From contig CM060731.1 of the NCBI GenBank assembly GCA_030704615.1, positions 82,502,756 to 82,566,755 of the forward strand: a DNA stretch of 64,000 bases. The letters run 5' to 3'. Origin of the DNA: Takakia lepidozioides. Taxonomy: Eukaryota; Streptophyta; Takakiopsida; Takakiales; Takakiaceae. Both the position numbers and the translations under genes were made by a program. Below, piece by piece: positions 33,938 to 44,026 of this stretch. A model generated the notes under the pieces. The model made no database searches. It was not told the origin of the DNA and saw nothing but the letters and a program-made list of their open reading frames with translations. Numbering within the stretch: position 1 is the stretch's first letter; each line of letters begins with the position of its first letter.

Positions 33938-34617
33938 CTGATGTACTGATAGATGGAGGCTCTGGAGTGAATATCATGACAGACCAATTAAGGCAGAAGC
34001 TTGGTCTAAGTAACATGAAGCGAGCCCCATTTACAGTAACAATGGCAGATCAAAGAAGTGTACAGCCACTGGGATTGATAAGAGGAGTTAAGATACAGAT
34101 TCAAAAGATGATATTTATGATCACAGTATCTGTGTTAAAAATGGATGAAGTCATGGAAGCTTACTCCTTATTGTTGGGACGTCCGTGGCTGAAACAGGCC
34201 AAGGTATTCCATGACTGGAATTCCCAGTTACTAATTGTGCATGATGGGATGCACAAGATACAAATTACCACTAAGAAATCTAGTAGATTACCTGCTACGA
34301 GAAGACCTCGAGGGGTCAGGGAGTATGACTGCAGGGGAGGACTTGATGAGGAGCAGGAAGCTACCCTGTTCGCTACACACCCAGAGTGGGAGCAAGTTGC
34401 AGAGATGCAGCTGGAAGGCCTAAGTTGTTTAAAAGGTATCTGTTGTGGTGTAGTGACAGCAACACCAATTGAAGGTGAAACAAGCAATTACCCACCACAT
34501 TTCTATGAAGAAAGAGAAGGAGAAATGGAAATCCTAGATGAACCAGCCACTGTGAGTTTACAGGATGAAGTGGTGACTGGTTGGACAATCACAGCTGATG
34601 AGCAGGTGAGAGAAGTG
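33925..34617 (+). pseudogene. Retropepsin-like protease region, copy D (interrupted by element C)
   Basis: DVLIDGGSGVNIMTDQLRQKLGL is typical of gypsy aspartic proteases, with the D-G-G-S loop where D-S/T-G is common (given here as separate features: catalytic loop at the start, hydrophobic strand YSLLLGRPWL near 34170). The frame runs to VREV at 34617, where the nested LTR begins; the next residues NVGTEEEP follow at 45523. It would cleave the polyprotein. Confidence 0.8.
34613..34617. repeat. Target-site duplication of element C, left copy (aagtg)
   Basis: Repeated at 45518-45522 beyond the other LTR. Removing C and one copy restores the D reading frame VREV-NVGTEEEP. Confidence 0.9.
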
Positions 34618-35672
34618 TGTTGCGCGGCTTTTACTCACCCATCCCTTCGCTATTCGAGGCGGAAACTCCAAGATTGAAGAGTTGGAAATCTCTAAGTACT
34701 CAGCCCGCGCAGAACAATTAGTCATGACCTACAGCTAGTGTATCATGGGGGTGTTTCCTATTTGTTTCCCTTTTGGTATTCATGTTAACTATCTTACCAT
34801 TGATAATTAAGTATCAGTTTGCTTTATCAATCTATTGGATTCCATCAACTCATCCATTCATTCCACAGCTTCACTCAGATCTCTCTACACAGTGTGATTG
34901 TATCGTAAAAGTATCTGATTATGATTTATCAGGTATCAGGCCGAAGCCATTGTGTCTCTAATCTACTCTACAATATCATTACAGCCTTGCATATATCAAG
35001 CATCTACTCATCATCTCTCTATCTTCACTTCCGTTCTTCATCTCTGCCCGATCCCCTCTCCTCTATCACCAAGAAGTCCTCATCCGAATGATGTCCCTCA
35101 ATTCCCCGTTTCTCCCTTTATCTTCCTATCCGCGGTTCTAACCGTTTCCCTCACTAACCATCGTCTGTGAACTAACATGTTCCCTTCGCAGGTGTTGTTC
35201 CCCACAGTCGTTCCCTGTCCTACTTTTCGTTCCCTATGATCGTGACAGCTGTGTCAAGCTGTGACTGGCTGTGTGAAACTGTGACGGGCTGTGACTGGCT
35301 GTGCGACTGTGTTTGGCTGTGTCGGGCTGTGAATGGCTGTGTGGCTGTGCCGGGCTGTGTCGGCTGTGTCGGCTGTGTCTGCTGTGACGACTGTGACGGC
35401 TGTGTTGGCTGTGTCGGCTGTGACGACTGTGACGACTGTGTTGGCTGTGTCGACTGTGACGGGCTGTGTTGGCTGTGTCGGCTGTGTCTGCTGTGACGAC
35501 TGTGACGGCTGTGTTGGCTGTGTCGGCTGTGACGACTGTGACGGCTGTATAACCCCCCTCTACAGTGCGCTGCTGTCACCCCTAAGGCTCTTGTTGGTCT
35601 TGGTCTGTGCAAAAATTAAGGGTACCCTACAGATCCCGTATAAGTGTCTAAGTCCCCGACAGTCCTCTAACA
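34618..35672 (-). repeat. 3' LTR of element C (1055 bp)
   Basis: In element orientation it starts TGTTAGAGGACTG and ends GCGCAACA. The 10-bp minisatellite (GGCTGTGACx on the + strand) spans 35245-35550 and accounts for most of the difference in length from the other LTR. Confidence 0.95.
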
Positions 35673-35703
35673 TTACCCCTTCCCCCCTCAAAAAGCCGTG
35701 TCC
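35673..35703 (-). promoter_or_regulatory. Polypurine tract of element C
   Basis: On the minus strand GAGGGGGGAAGGGGTAA lies immediately before the 3' LTR start TGTTAGAGG. A short hairpin (CCGTG...CACGG) precedes it. Confidence 0.85.
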
Positions 35704-38286
35704 TCACGGTTTACTGATTTCGACTAGCAAACCTTTGTGAGTGAGCACCTTCTTGACGTTGAGAGTTTCGTGGCGGACTGTGTGTACGAGCCCAGGTCTG
35801 TCTCTGGTTGACGGAGATGGTTGATCACTACCTGGATAAGTGAGGCCCTCTGGAGGCTGATATCGAGGTAACCTTTCCGGCATAGGAGACCCCCGTCGCT
35901 TCTTCTCTGCCATCTGAATTGCATAGTCTTCTCCCATGTCAAAAGAATTCGGTGAAGAAACAGTTGTATCAGAATCCTCATCGCCTCTCAGGTGTTTTAA
36001 TTTTCGAACTTTTTGTGGAATCATCTGGGGCATACAATGTTGTCCTACCATGTCTGGAAGTTTGTATTTTACAACTTGGTGTAACCGCTGAACAGCAAAA
36101 TTGGTGTAGACACTGAGCTCCTTGTCTGTCCAGGTGAGTGGGGTACCAATTACTGGTGCAGCGTGCAAGTACTTCCATGCCACATGTCCCTTATAGAAAA
36201 TGTCATCAATGCCGAATTTCTGTGTTGACAAATGGTTCCAGGCCGCTTGAAACCATGAACGAATTTGAGAATCCTTTTGCATCATAACTTTTGGGTCATA
36301 TAGGTACATATGAGGTGGCACCGAAGGTAATACCCAATGATCTCCACTGGAATAACTCAGAAAGCGTGTTTGCATCTTTTGTTGCTCAATGTGGTAACGT
36401 ACCAGAAAACAAGCAGCGTAGTATAGCCCGCACCCCATGACAATACTTGCTATCTCCTTGGTCTTGGTATAAATGAGTCCATGTACAACCTGGAAAGCAA
36501 TCAATTCCCTCAACATGGTACCTGCCTCATGCCAGTATTGTGCAAAGTGATGATCTTCAATATGTCGATTGTTCGGAAGAACTTTAGTCCTAGTTGCCAT
36601 TGGCAGCCAAATACGCATGATTTGGTAGTAATGTGCGAATGACTGCGGAGGACTAAATTCTTTCCAAGCCAAATCCAACATGATGGGAATTTGGTTGAAG
36701 GGCATAATCATAGCCCTACTGTACTCCCTTGCAGCTGGAGTTTTAGGTGGGTTAAAAGCGGCATTGCCCCATACCTCCGGCTGTGGTGGCTGTGGTGTGG
36801 TTGTAGTAACCACAGGTTCAGCTACTGGTACAGTGACTTGTTGTGGTGGTGGTGGTACTGGCTCTTGTATCATTGGCATCTCCTGCACCTCCTGTGAAGA
36901 CTGAAAAGCCAAAGTTCTGGCTTGTAAATAAGAAGCCATTAGCTGTTCCTGAGGGATATAGACTCTTTGGTCGATGTTTGAAGTGAGGTCTTCCACTTGA
37001 GTCTGGAGTCCGTCTACATCCTCTTGTAACTCTGCTATCCTACTATAGACATTGTCTATAGTAGTTGTGGCAATGTTCTGCACCTGCAGCCTGAGCTCAT
37101 TCATCTCGCTTTGGGTGAGCTTCCGTGGTGCTTTGCCCTCTACTGGCCCTTGTGTTAACCAGACCTGCATAAGGCTGTTATCCACCAAGTTGCTTGTGGT
37201 TCCCCTGAGAGTTTGCTCCTCTCTTAGCTTGTACAATTCCAACTGCTGTTGTAAAGCCTCCATGCGCTTCGCCTGAGGTTCAACCAATTGCGCATAAGCA
37301 GCAAGTAGATTATTGGCTTCCTTCCAAGCCTTGTTATTGACCGTGATTTCATTTCTATTGGCCATGATGGTTTGTTGCAACTCCACGATGTGCTTCTCTT
37401 GATCAGCTTCAATCTGCCTGTATTGCTTGAAAGTATCTTCATTGCGACAGATTGTATTCTTCATATCGACAATGAGCTTCATTTGCTCAACATTCTCTTC
37501 TTCTGCCTTCGTACATTTTTCCGCTTGACTGTTTATTTCTTTTGTAGATTGGTCAAGCATAGTTGTAAATGTAGCACATTGTATCGCCATCCTGTTATGC
37601 ACTGTCTGCAACTCCGTATGTAGTGCATTCAGTTCTTGCAACTTGCTTTCATGCTGCACCTGCATTTGGTATAGCTGTTGCTTATGTGCTTCGTGCAACT
37701 GGTCTTGCGCGAGGCCTGCCTCAATCAATTGTTCCTTGGCCAATTGCAAAGCCATTTCTGTATTTCCCAAGTCCTGCTTCATCTTGAGAGTGACCTCTTC
37801 ATCGACCTTGTTTGCACACTCAGTGGCTAGTCGAGCCTCAAACTCCTTCCTGAGTTCCTCTCTCAAGGCTGTCAATTGGGTAATTGGAACATGGGATTTG
37901 ACATAAGTCCCCAACAAATTAAGTGTCCTGCCTATGGAACTCATCAGCATTGCCTGTTGAGGGTCATCATGGTGAGGTTGCTGCTGTTCCTCCTGATCTT
38001 CAACAGTGTGATGTCTCACGAACCATTCAGGCCATTGTCCCACCGGATTTTCTTCCTGAACTACTTCATCTATCACCGGTGCTACAGTGTCATGACCTTC
38101 CGCCTGTGGTACCTCCGACACAGGTGTGTGTATTATATGCACCTCAGGATTTCCCTTGGGCAACTGTTGCACCTCTGGGATCTCTGTCTCCTTGACCAGA
38201 CCAGAATATTCATAGAGAAGGTCCCCTTTCTCCATTTCTGCCACTATCTGTTCTGTAGTTGGAATATCTAACCCTTCACTTTCCAA
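35704..38286 (-). CDS. Extra 860-residue ORF between integrase and 3' LTR of element C; coiled-coil protein
   Basis: Complete open frame ending 31 bp from the LTR. Residues ~1-130 are acidic and Pro-rich. Residues ~145-480 are mostly long heptad-like helices rich in Q, E, K and L (for example ELRKEFEARLATE, QLYQMQVQHESKLQELNAL). A Pro/Val-rich hinge (PVPPPPQQVTVPVAEPVVTT) follows, then a C-terminal half with a regular hydrophobic pattern (YYQIMRIWLPMATR, ASIVMGCGLYYAACFLVRYH). I see no signal peptide and no convincing membrane anchor. Its position equals that of env-like or other extra ORFs in Athila/Tat-type plant elements, but the sequence is not one I recognise. Confidence 0.7.
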   Translation of the reverse strand: MESEGLDIPTTEQIVAEMEKGDLLYEYSGLVKETEIPEVQQLPKGNPEVHIIHTPVSEVPQAEGHDTVAPVIDEVVQEENPVGQWPEWFVRHHTVEDQEEQQQPHHDDPQQAMLMSSIGRTLNLLGTYVKSHVPITQLTALREELRKEFEARLATECANKVDEEVTLKMKQDLGNTEMALQLAKEQLIEAGLAQDQLHEAHKQQLYQMQVQHESKLQELNALHTELQTVHNRMAIQCATFTTMLDQSTKEINSQAEKCTKAEEENVEQMKLIVDMKNTICRNEDTFKQYRQIEADQEKHIVELQQTIMANRNEITVNNKAWKEANNLLAAYAQLVEPQAKRMEALQQQLELYKLREEQTLRGTTSNLVDNSLMQVWLTQGPVEGKAPRKLTQSEMNELRLQVQNIATTTIDNVYSRIAELQEDVDGLQTQVEDLTSNIDQRVYIPQEQLMASYLQARTLAFQSSQEVQEMPMIQEPVPPPPQQVTVPVAEPVVTTTTPQPPQPEVWGNAAFNPPKTPAAREYSRAMIMPFNQIPIMLDLAWKEFSPPQSFAHYYQIMRIWLPMATRTKVLPNNRHIEDHHFAQYWHEAGTMLRELIAFQVVHGLIYTKTKEIASIVMGCGLYYAACFLVRYHIEQQKMQTRFLSYSSGDHWVLPSVPPHMYLYDPKVMMQKDSQIRSWFQAAWNHLSTQKFGIDDIFYKGHVAWKYLHAAPVIGTPLTWTDKELSVYTNFAVQRLHQVVKYKLPDMVGQHCMPQMIPQKVRKLKHLRGDEDSDTTVSSPNSFDMGEDYAIQMAEKKRRGSPMPERLPRYQPPEGLTYPGSDQPSPSTRDRPGLVHTVRHETLNVKKVLTHKGLLVEISKP

Positions 38287-38498
38287 ATCAATTATTTCGG
38301 TTGAGCTGCATGGATAACTTGTGACCTTGTGACAAGTCGATCAGCTGGCTGTGGTGGTTGTGATACAGAAGTAACTTCCTCCTCCCTCTCTGAAGGTCCT
38401 GCTTCCAGTAATAGCATTCTCTGTGCTGTGTGCCCCTTCCTGACCATGAGCTTGGGAAACATTATCATGCGGAATCCGTGAAGCCAGTGGATCCGCCA

Positions 38499-41400
38499 CT
38501 ACAGTCTTTCCCCGTCTCTGCCTCTTAGTCTCGGTTGCCCTGCTAGTCCACCCTCACTGTGTGAAGAGCCTTGCTCTTCCATTGCAGTTGTTTCTGGCTC
38601 AAACACTCCCATTTCCTTCCTTTCTTGTGCATCAAGTATGCCAGAATCAAGGATTATTTGAGCAATGATTGGGCCAGACACTATGATAGGAGACTTTGCG
38701 GTAGTACCTTGTAATCTTTTCATCTCCTCTACCAGTGCGTTGTACATTATGTCCGCCCATTGTACCTCTTGTCCCTTCAGGCCTTTGAGTATTTCCTCCG
38801 TGAAGGATCTGCTCAAATACTGTTGGTTCTGTTTCATGGCAATCAGAACGTTCAATACCTGGCCTACCTCTTTTAACCCTGGGTACACAGCCTTGGTACA
38901 AGCATAACCCTGAGTTTTAAAGAAACTCCCTTCTTGGAATAAGTCCCATATTTGCAGTCTTGCCCTGTGTTCCTCCACATGCACCTGACCTGCTGGCAAT
39001 CGAAACAATTGCTGGAGGTATAGGGGAGTAATCATTAATTCAACTCCCTTCACCGTTGTTGTTCCTGTCCTTGGCTCAAAGTTCTGCAAAAATTGTAACA
39101 TGTACTGTCTATGGTGTAGTGTCCAATCTAGGCTTTGCAATCCTTGCAATCTCAGCTCCTCCAGTATCTGTATCGCCTGTGGGGTAGCAATCGTTTGTTT
39201 CTGCAGAATTGTGGTGCTCTTCACCCTGATTTCCTCCATTCCTCTCACTCTCTTCATTTTAGACTCACAGAACTGTTTTGGCTGTAACAACTGCAGGAAT
39301 GCCTGTAGTGCACAAAGCATAAACGTATGGTTGCCGCAGAAAGCTATGGGTAATTTCTTGTAAGCCTGCGGGGCTTGCAAGCATCGCTCAAGAGAAAAGC
39401 TCTGCTCTGTCCTTTCGTGTCTATGCCACTGCGTAAGTAATATTGCGAGCGTATAGTCTGTTAGTTCCTCCATAGTTTCCAAGGTATAGCATTGATGGTC
39501 TGTCCTGTCGAGACGCCCGTTACTCAGAACGACGCCGCCTCTTGCGCTCAATTTCCCTCCATTTTCTTGATCCTTTCTCTGGTTTTCTATTGGCTGTATC
39601 CGCTGTGACTGGATTTTAGATTTTATCTTCTTTAGTGGACTTTCCCTGTTGGATAGTCCACTAGGATCACACATGTGACAAGAATTCCGCTTTTCTGTAC
39701 TTGCCGTTCGTTCCGTTTCCCTTTTTCCGTACTCATTAATGGGCCCGCCTTTCATCCCTTTTGACGGCCGTTCTTGTCCTCTTTCTTTTTGACACCTGTT
39801 CTTGCACTTCCTTCTCGGCTGTGTGTCGCGCCCTGACCTCCACGTGTCTATTTTTAAAGTAATTTCCGTTTCCTCTTCCGTCAGCCATTTTCCTGAAGTT
39901 ATTATGCGTCCACTTGTCACTGATTCTATGGATCGTGTAACTTTAGTAGGCTGTGTTGAGCTGTGACAGGCTGTGTCATACTGTGTTACGCTGTGATAGG
40001 CTGTGATGCACTGTGGTAAGCTGTGATAGGCTGTGACACGCTGTGGTAGGTTGTGATAGGCTGTGTTGCGCCGTGCTGGGCTGTGATAGGCTGTGTCACG
40101 TTGTGATGGGCTGTGATAGGCTGTGTCACGTCGTGATGGGCTGTGATAGGCTGTGCTTTGCCTTGATGGGCTGTGATAGGATGTGTTACGTTTGTTTTGC
40201 CCACCCTGGTCATATATGCTGGGCCTAGCGACAAGTGCTCCATACTCCGTTCGTAACACTGGTGCAGCCCGTGACTGCTCTTGCGGTTCAACATGCAAAT
40301 CATGCTGCAAGGGTTTGTCATGGATACCACTGTACCCCTTCAACTTATTTGCATTGACTCTTCCCAGCATTTCTTTGTTAATGGTTTGTAACATGGCGGT
40401 GTTGTTATCATACATCTTTTGTATGACATAAGGTCCTTTCCACGGTGATTTAAGCTTAGAAGCTTGAATCTTTTCTTTCTTCTGCAACCATAGAACCAAA
40501 TCCCCCGTCTTAAAAGTTTTTAACTTGCCTTCATCAAACTGTTCCTTTCGCTTCATCTGAATTCTGGTCATATTATCAGCTGCATCAGCACGTACTTCTT
40601 CCACATGGTATAATTCATGTTTCCTGACCTTGATGGAGTCTTGCAATTCCATTCTTTTTCCCCACTCCGTTCTCATGGTAGGTAACAGGAATTCCACTGG
40701 AAGTAAGGCTTCCATACCATAAACTAATTGGAATGGTGTATACTTAGTGGTGACTTTATATGAAGTCCTGTATGACCACAAAGCTGTCAGCAGCTTTGTA
40801 TCCCAATCCGTTCTGTTTGCATTGACTATCTTAGCCAAGATATTACATAGTATTTTGTTGGTAGCCTCTGCCTGCCCATTACCCTGTGGGTAATATGTTG
40901 TACTCTTTCTATGCACAATCATAAACTCTTTAGTCAACAACTCAATGGTCGCATTCATGAAGTGACTTCCTTGATCACTGATAAATTCTAAGGGACAGCC
41001 AAATCGTGTAAGTATGTTCTCGTACAGGAACCTTGCTGTGGACTTGGCTGTGTTGTCCCTCAAAGCTTTAGCTTCCACCCACTTTGTAGTATAATCAGTG
41101 GTTGTAATTATGTACCTGTTTCGTGTATTATTGGATGGTGGGTTAATTGGTCCAACAAAGTCTAGTCCCCATTTCTGAAATGGTTCTGTAGGCATTGTAG
41201 GATGCAAGGCCATCCTTCCAGATCTCTGCAAAGGTCCTAGCCTCTGACATTCATCACACTTCTGACAATACTCGTATACATCTTTGAACAAAGTAGGCCA
41301 CCAGTATCCTGCGAGTAGTATCTTTCTACTGGTAGTCTCTTCTCCAAAATGACCTCCAGCCACTCCTTTATGAACTTCCGCCAAAACTTTATTTACTTCA

Positions 41401-42605
41401 TGGTGGTACAAGCATCGTTTTAGTACTCCATCAGGTCCTAACTTATACATTCTGCTTCCTACCATAGTATAAGGTAAAGCTTTGATAGCGATTCTCTTCC
41501 TCTGCTCCTTACCATAACTAGGTGGGTACTGACCATGAGCAAGGTAGTATCTGATTGGCCACTGCCAATCTAACCAGTCATCTGCACTTCCCTGCACCTC
41601 CACTGCAAAGAGACTCGCATCTGGTAATTGATCATCTATTCCTGTGGCTGGTTCTCCTGTTGACAATCGTGACAAATGATCCGCCACAAGATGCAGTCTC
41701 TCAGGCTTGTAAACAACCTCAAACTCAAACTCGTGCAAGATTATCAAACATCTTGCTATTCTTCCGCTTATCAGAGGTTTGTTTACCAGGTATATCAGAG
41801 CCTGGTGATCCACATAGAACATAAACTTCTTGCCCAACAGGTAATGCCTGAATTTCTTCACTGCATAGATCATTGCCAATGCTTCTCTTTCCGTTGTGCT
41901 ATAGTTCCTCTCAGCACTGTTCATCAACCGGCTAGCATAGTACACAGGTGAATCTATATTCCCTGTAACATTCTGGGCTAACACCGCTCCCAACGCTTCT
42001 CGTGATGCATCGCAGTGAACATGGAATACTACATGCCAGTGAGGGTTAATCAGCACAGGTGTAGTTGTTACTGACAGTGTAAGTTCCTCAAATGCCTGTT
42101 GACATTCAGCTGTCCAGGCAAACACTGCATCTTTCTTCAGTAGTTTGCTCAATGGTGCTGCTATTTGTGCATACCTTTTGACAAATCTCCTGTAATAACT
42201 GGTTTGCCCAAGGAATCTCCGTAGACTTTTAACATTCACTGGTGGTGGAGAGGCTTTAATGGACTCTGTCTTTCTGGGATCCACAAGGAGTCCCTTCTTA
42301 CACACAATATGTCCCAGAAGCACCCCTGAGTTCACACAGAAAGTACACTTCTCTGGATTCAGGCCCAGACCTCTCATCCTGCATCTGGCCAAACATAACT
42401 CCAATTTATGCAAGTGCTCACTCTTAGAGCTGTACACACTGAAATCATCCAAGAATACCTGCATGAAATCATCCAGATACTCATGAAAAGATTCACTTAT
42501 CACTCTCTGAAAGGTCGCTGGTGCATTACAAAGTCCAAAGGGCATGACTTTGTATGCATAAGCCCCCCAGTCTGTGATGAAAGCTGTTTTCCACTCACAA
42601 ACCAA
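38499..42605 (-). CDS. Element C pol: RT (C-terminal half), RNase H, integrase, long C-terminal extension (1368 codons)
   Basis: Single uninterrupted frame. It begins inside reverse transcriptase (KTAFITDWGAYAYKVMPFGLCNAPATF, split here by the deletion), with the catalytic box QVFLDDFSVYS, then the RT thumb and RNase H (HVHCDASREALGAVLAQ ... YSTTEREALAMIYAVKKFRHYL). The integrase has an H2C2 finger (HKGVAGGHFG ... CQKCDECQ), aspartates in WGLDFVGPI and FISDQGSHF, and glutamate in GNGQAEATN. After the integrase C-terminus, ~80 residues of decapeptide repeat (TAYHSPSRRD type, ~39960-40200) lead into ~480 residues of unknown sequence. The upstream start, protease and RT fingers are lost by deletion. 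Confidence 0.85.
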   Translation of the reverse strand: MVCEWKTAFITDWGAYAYKVMPFGLCNAPATFQRVISESFHEYLDDFMQVFLDDFSVYSSKSEHLHKLELCLARCRMRGLGLNPEKCTFCVNSGVLLGHIVCKKGLLVDPRKTESIKASPPPVNVKSLRRFLGQTSYYRRFVKRYAQIAAPLSKLLKKDAVFAWTAECQQAFEELTLSVTTTPVLINPHWHVVFHVHCDASREALGAVLAQNVTGNIDSPVYYASRLMNSAERNYSTTEREALAMIYAVKKFRHYLLGKKFMFYVDHQALIYLVNKPLISGRIARCLIILHEFEFEVVYKPERLHLVADHLSRLSTGEPATGIDDQLPDASLFAVEVQGSADDWLDWQWPIRYYLAHGQYPPSYGKEQRKRIAIKALPYTMVGSRMYKLGPDGVLKRCLYHHEVNKVLAEVHKGVAGGHFGEETTSRKILLAGYWWPTLFKDVYEYCQKCDECQRLGPLQRSGRMALHPTMPTEPFQKWGLDFVGPINPPSNNTRNRYIITTTDYTTKWVEAKALRDNTAKSTARFLYENILTRFGCPLEFISDQGSHFMNATIELLTKEFMIVHRKSTTYYPQGNGQAEATNKILCNILAKIVNANRTDWDTKLLTALWSYRTSYKVTTKYTPFQLVYGMEALLPVEFLLPTMRTEWGKRMELQDSIKVRKHELYHVEEVRADAADNMTRIQMKRKEQFDEGKLKTFKTGDLVLWLQKKEKIQASKLKSPWKGPYVIQKMYDNNTAMLQTINKEMLGRVNANKLKGYSGIHDKPLQHDLHVEPQEQSRAAPVLRTEYGALVARPSIYDQGGQNKRNTSYHSPSRQSTAYHSPSRRDTAYHSPSQRDTAYHSPARRNTAYHNLPQRVTAYHSLPQCITAYHSVTQYDTACHSSTQPTKVTRSIESVTSGRIITSGKWLTEEETEITLKIDTWRSGRDTQPRRKCKNRCQKERGQERPSKGMKGGPINEYGKRETERTASTEKRNSCHMCDPSGLSNRESPLKKIKSKIQSQRIQPIENQRKDQENGGKLSARGGVVLSNGRLDRTDHQCYTLETMEELTDYTLAILLTQWHRHERTEQSFSLERCLQAPQAYKKLPIAFCGNHTFMLCALQAFLQLLQPKQFCESKMKRVRGMEEIRVKSTTILQKQTIATPQAIQILEELRLQGLQSLDWTLHHRQYMLQFLQNFEPRTGTTTVKGVELMITPLYLQQLFRLPAGQVHVEEHRARLQIWDLFQEGSFFKTQGYACTKAVYPGLKEVGQVLNVLIAMKQNQQYLSRSFTEEILKGLKGQEVQWADIMYNALVEEMKRLQGTTAKSPIIVSGPIIAQIILDSGILDAQERKEMGVFEPETTAMEEQGSSHSEGGLAGQPRLRGRDGERL
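39955..40200 (-). repeat. 10-bp-period minisatellite inside the pol extension of element C
   Basis: The + strand reads gctgtgatagg-type decamers about 24 times. In frame they give a 10-residue repeat (AYHSPSRRDT). The same decamer family fills part of every LTR of this element family. Confidence 0.8.
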
Positions 42606-43825
42606 GTCTTCTGTAAACCGGGCGCTGGTACTGCAGCCAGCTTTTTCATCATCAATTCCATCTTCTCCATATACTCTTCAAAAGTTTCATGCTTCTTCTG
42701 CTTCAGCTGTTGTAAACTTCCATACACTTCATCCTCAGTTTTACTTGTCCTGAACCTATTTCGAAATGCTGTATTCAAGCCATTCCAGGTTAGGAAATGA
42801 TTATCAGGGAATCTTGCATACCATTCACTTGCTTTCTTGATAAGTGAACAAGGAAACAGTCTCATCTTGGCATCATCGCCATTCTCATTGTTCACTATAC
42901 ACATGTGCTCAAATTGGCTAATGTGTACATCGGGATCCCCTTTTCCTGAATATATTGGAAAGGGTGGTTTTGCCCGTGTTGGTTGTAACGCCATCTGTGG
43001 CCCTACCTTCTGCGCACTGACAGGTGCTGGCACCCTTGCTGGTGCTGGTCCTTCTGGACCTGTTGTTTTTGTGGTGGATCTTCCACCAAGTGGTGGCCCT
43101 TGAGCACTCCTTGCTTCTGGCCCCACGATATTCACAGTATTCCCAGCTTCAGTTGCACTACTTCCCACACTCCCTGTCCCCCCAGAGCCAGATCCAGGCA
43201 GCCCGCCTGATCCCCCTGAGCCGACACCTTCGTTGGCCTGTGATCCAAGTGCTCCACTTGATCCAGGTCCAACGGGTTGGGATGTCCTGGTTGTAGTCTC
43301 AACCTCAGCTGTTGGGTCTACTTCTTCATATTCTTCCTCTTCTAATTTCTTCTCTCTTTTTTCATCCTCCAAGTTCTGCCCTTGGGTTTCTTCTTCACTC
43401 ATGTAACTCAACTGTAATGGTGTTGGAGAGTCTGAACTCTCCGTTGGCTTTGCCACATCCTCTTCTCCTTCTTCACCTTCTGCTTCAGAAACTGGAGTTC
43501 CTGCTTTTGGTGTTTCATGCCAACTCTTATCAAAGATTTCTGTCAAGTCTTTTATCCAAGGATGTACCTCAGATCTTTCACCTCGTGATTGATCTTCTTC
43601 CTGTACCAATTCCCTTAATATTTCTTGCAAAGAAACAGAAGGAGTGGCATCCAACTCTAGTTCTTCCGGTATAGGTGATGCACTCTTTGATCTTAATGGT
43701 GTGAGAGGTCCAGATGATTCCCCTATGTCTATTCCTCTCTCCCAAAGATATGGATAATTAGCTTTCAGATAGCTTTCTCTTTTTGCTGAATATCTCTGTC
43801 GTCTAGCTTCTCTTTCATCACTCAT
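42606..43825 (-). pseudogene. gag of element C, C-terminally truncated
   Basis: Starts MSDEREARRQRYSAKRE; acidic N-terminal half, Gly/Ser-rich linker, then the capsid-like retrotransposon-gag segment (PPFPIYSGKGDPDVHISQFEH ... LIKKASEWYARFPDN ... TAFRNRFRT, given in parts). At ~42605 the frame jumps directly into RT sequence through the internal deletion, so any zinc knuckle is missing. The N-terminal 250 residues match copy D's gag. Confidence 0.85.
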
Positions 43826-44026
43826 GTCCCATGTCTTTCATTTCTTTTAATGTGGCAATAACCAAAACTCTCTTCTGTAATATCTCTCATATATGCCTGG
43901 GTTTCTTTCAAGCTTCAATGCACCCTTGGCTATACTTGAAGTCTCCGTTACCATATAACCATATGGCAAACAAGTCTGAAAAGCTGTTCTTGGTGTGAGT
44001 TTGATCCACAAAATATCCTTTGGAAT

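Noticed and set aside
35236-35740. Cys/Val- or His/Ser-rich ORFs over the LTR arrays (also 30032-30350 and 45053-45457)
   Set aside because: The 10-bp minisatellite keeps frames open by chance; no stable protein is conserved between LTRs.
36680-38271. Plus-strand ORFs opposite the 860-codon ORF
   Set aside because: Shadow frames of a well-supported minus-strand gene, with unlikely amino-acid composition.
35704-38286. Envelope protein interpretation of the extra ORF in element C
   Set aside because: No signal peptide, membrane anchor or cleavage site was seen; position alone is not enough.
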